Origin: Streptomyces luomodiensis
Lineage (GTDB): Bacteria; Actinomycetota; Actinomycetes; Streptomycetales; Streptomycetaceae
NCBI RefSeq assembly: GCF_031679605.1
Contig: NZ_CP117522.1
Coordinates: 4,030,001-4,094,000, forward strand
DNA: 64,000 bases
Direction: 5' to 3'
The notes beneath the pieces were generated by a model, which was given only the letters and a program-made list of their open reading frames with translations, was not told where the DNA came from and did not search any database. Below are positions 62,388 through 64,000 of the stretch, piece after piece; within the stretch, counting starts at the first letter, position 1, and each line of letters begins with the position of its first letter. A program made the position numbers and the translations under genes.

Positions 62388-64000
62388 ATGAACCGCCTCG
62401 GTATCGAAAGTCCCCGCGGTCTCGTGGCCTTCGCCGCGCTGACCGGGTGTCTGGTGACCATGGCGGTGGCGGCGCTCACCGACGCCGGAGGGCTCTTCGT
62501 CGCCGCCGGGCTGGCCGGCTGCGGCTGTGAGCTGCTGCTGCACCGCACCGAGCCGGGGCTGATGAGCCGTCTGGGGCGGCTGCACATGGGCGCCACCTCA
62601 CGCTTCGAGTTCCGCTGCGTCCTGCTGCTCCTGCTGCTCGGCCGACTCCATGTCACCGGCCCCGTCGGACTGGCCGCGGCCATGACGCTGGTGCTGTGCC
62701 TGCTGGCCGGCCAGGCCCTGCACGCCGCGCTCACCACGCTGATCCGGCGGCGCCGCCGCCTCGCGGTCGCGGCCCGCAACATCGACCTGCGCCGACTGGA
62801 CATCAGCGACCGGCCGCCGCGCAGACTCACCGAATGGCCCGGTCAGCGGATGCTGGTCTACGAGCTGTCCGCCCTGCTCGGGCTGACCGCGTCGCTGGCC
62901 ACCGGCGACGCCCGCTGGGTGGTGGCGGCGCTCGCCCTCGCCGCCGGCTCCTGCCTGATCACGGTGGTGGCGCTGGTTCCGTACCTCGTCCGGACCGTCC
63001 GCCGGCTGCCCGGCACCGCACAGGTGCTGGCCGAGGTCAACGCCTGGCTGGTCCGTCGCCGCCCCCGCACGGTGCTGTACTTCTCCGGCCCGCGCGACCG
63101 CGCCCACCAGGTCACCCGGTGGCTGGGGGCGGTGGCTGCGCTGCCCACCCCGTCCCTGGTCATCCTGCGCGAACGGGAGCTGCTGGCGGCGCTGGAGCCC
63201 ACCCCGCTGCCGGTGCTGTGCGTGCCGAGCGCCGCGCATCTGGCGCAGCTGGACCTGAGCGGAGTGCGGGTCGCGCTCTACCCCGCCAACACCGGCTGGA
63301 ACATCCACCTGCTGCGTGTCCCCACCATGCAGCACGTCTTCCTGGCTCCCGGCGACGACGACCGGGCCGCGGCCGTCGATCCGTACAGCAAGGTCTACGA
63401 CCAGGTGTGGGTCGCGGGCGAGGCGGGACGCCGGCGCCATGTCCAGGCGGCGGTCGGCGTCGAGGACGCCGACATCGTGGAGATCGGCCGCCCCCAGCTG
63501 GACGGTCTGCGCGTCGCCGGGACCGGCGGCCACGCCCCCGCGCCGAAGATCCCCACCGTGCTGTACGCGCCCGCCGGGGACGAGCCCGGCGCGCCGGGTG
63601 AGCCGATCGTACGGGCGCTGCTGGACAGCGAACGCCCGGTCCGGGTGGTCTACCGGCCGCATCCCCCCACCGGCCGCCGCTCCCCCGAGGCCCGCGCCGC
63701 CCACCGCCGTATCGTCGCCCTGATCCACGCCGCGAACGAGCGGCGCGCCGCGGACCTGATCGGCGACGTCGGCACCGTCGGTGAGGCCGGCAACGTCGGT
63801 GAGAACGGCAACGTCGGCGAGGACTCCGAGAACGCCGAGGACGCCGAGGCGCTGCGCACCGAGGCCGCCCGCCGCCGCGCCGAACTGGCCAAACGCATCG
63901 CCGCGCTGGACGCCCGGCTGCGCCGGGCGGACGCCGACGAGGCCATGCTCACCCGGGACCACGCCGCACCCGACGCGGCCCTGCTGACCGAGGCCGAGGC
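62388..64000 (+). CDS. TagF-like CDP-glycerol glycerophosphotransferase family membrane protein (partial)
   Basis: The reading frame is open from ATG 62388 to the window end (at least 537 codons). Four or more N-terminal membrane helices (GLVAFAALTGCLVTMAVAAL, AAAMTLVLCLLAGQALHAAL) precede a cytoplasmic part with FSGPRDRAHQV, YPANTGWNIHLLRVPTMQHV, DQVWVAGEAGRRRH, VEIGRPQLDGL and RVVYRPHPPTGRRSPE, the GT-B-like features of teichoic-acid glycerophosphotransferases. An acidic Gly/Asn/Glu-rich stretch and a coiled coil (RRRAELAKRIAALDARLRRA) follow. Together with the Stealth enzyme and the glycosyltransferase it suggests synthesis of a phosphate-containing wall polymer. The 3' end is missing. Confidence 0.85.
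   Translation, partial: MNRLGIESPRGLVAFAALTGCLVTMAVAALTDAGGLFVAAGLAGCGCELLLHRTEPGLMSRLGRLHMGATSRFEFRCVLLLLLLGRLHVTGPVGLAAAMTLVLCLLAGQALHAALTTLIRRRRRLAVAARNIDLRRLDISDRPPRRLTEWPGQRMLVYELSALLGLTASLATGDARWVVAALALAAGSCLITVVALVPYLVRTVRRLPGTAQVLAEVNAWLVRRRPRTVLYFSGPRDRAHQVTRWLGAVAALPTPSLVILRERELLAALEPTPLPVLCVPSAAHLAQLDLSGVRVALYPANTGWNIHLLRVPTMQHVFLAPGDDDRAAAVDPYSKVYDQVWVAGEAGRRRHVQAAVGVEDADIVEIGRPQLDGLRVAGTGGHAPAPKIPTVLYAPAGDEPGAPGEPIVRALLDSERPVRVVYRPHPPTGRRSPEARAAHRRIVALIHAANERRAADLIGDVGTVGEAGNVGENGNVGEDSENAEDAEALRTEAARRRAELAKRIAALDARLRRADADEAMLTRDHAAPDAALLTEAE

Overview
The window is chromosomal DNA of a Streptomyces or a very close relative. The G+C content is very high (G or C in almost every third codon position), starts are often GTG or TTG, a tmRNA and smpB sit side by side, and there are many families typical of the genus: pkaA/pkaB kinases, DUF397, XRE and HATPase regulators, GlnR/NnaR nitrogen control, and sugar ABC operons without their own ATPase. 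The order malic enzyme, HelD/HelR-like helicase, anti-sigma/sigma pair, nnaR-narK, then smpB, S41 protease, ftsX, ftsE, prfB, pkaB, pkaA matches what I recall of the conserved core around SCO2951-SCO2974 of S. coelicolor. Lineage-specific blocks are set into it.

Left part (1-16.3 kb): malic enzyme, a cold-shock protein, the helicase, an ECF sigma factor overlapping its zinc-binding anti-sigma factor, a CGNR zinc-finger regulator, the nitrate pair nnaR/narK with two GlnR-like boxes, a toxin-antitoxin-like pair, two LysR regulators, an MFS exporter and an alpha/beta hydrolase. Middle-left (16.3-31.6 kb): an alpha-xyloside-type import operon (binding protein, two permeases, GH31 enzyme) under a LacI-type palindrome, a D-Ala-D-Ala carboxypeptidase, a TetR/oxidoreductase divergent pair, and a graspetide RiPP locus. 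In that locus an anti-sigma-type HATPase is fused in frame to the precursor peptide; an ATP-grasp ligase and a PIMT-like methyltransferase follow. The locus carries several apparent lesions: an in-frame stop in a neighbouring GNAT gene, a frameshift in the ATP-grasp gene and a C9 tract that breaks a natural start.

Middle-right (31.6-46.9 kb): tmRNA, smpB, S41 protease, ftsX/ftsE, small membrane and LAXTG-type surface proteins, prfB, pkaB, pkaA and a 1.5-kaa FHA/FtsK-type ATPase. Right part (47-64 kb): a second sugar ABC operon whose first permease carries an inserted extracytoplasmic domain; a HATPase/XRE/DUF397 regulatory block; then a lower-G+C two-gene module (small HEPN-like protein plus KGGVGR-type double-ATPase) bracketed by direct repeats and a DUF397 gene remnant. 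This last module is the best candidate for an undescribed, probably defensive, mobile system. The window ends in cell-surface glycopolymer genes (Stealth phosphotransferase, polytopic glycosyltransferase, TagF-like protein cut by the window edge).

A recurring feature is short tandem-repeat arrays (20, 21, 35, 40 and 87/106 bp units) at gene 3' ends and between genes. Several run into coding sequence and set the C-termini of the neighbouring proteins. Function assignments come from reading motifs by eye; no database search was run.
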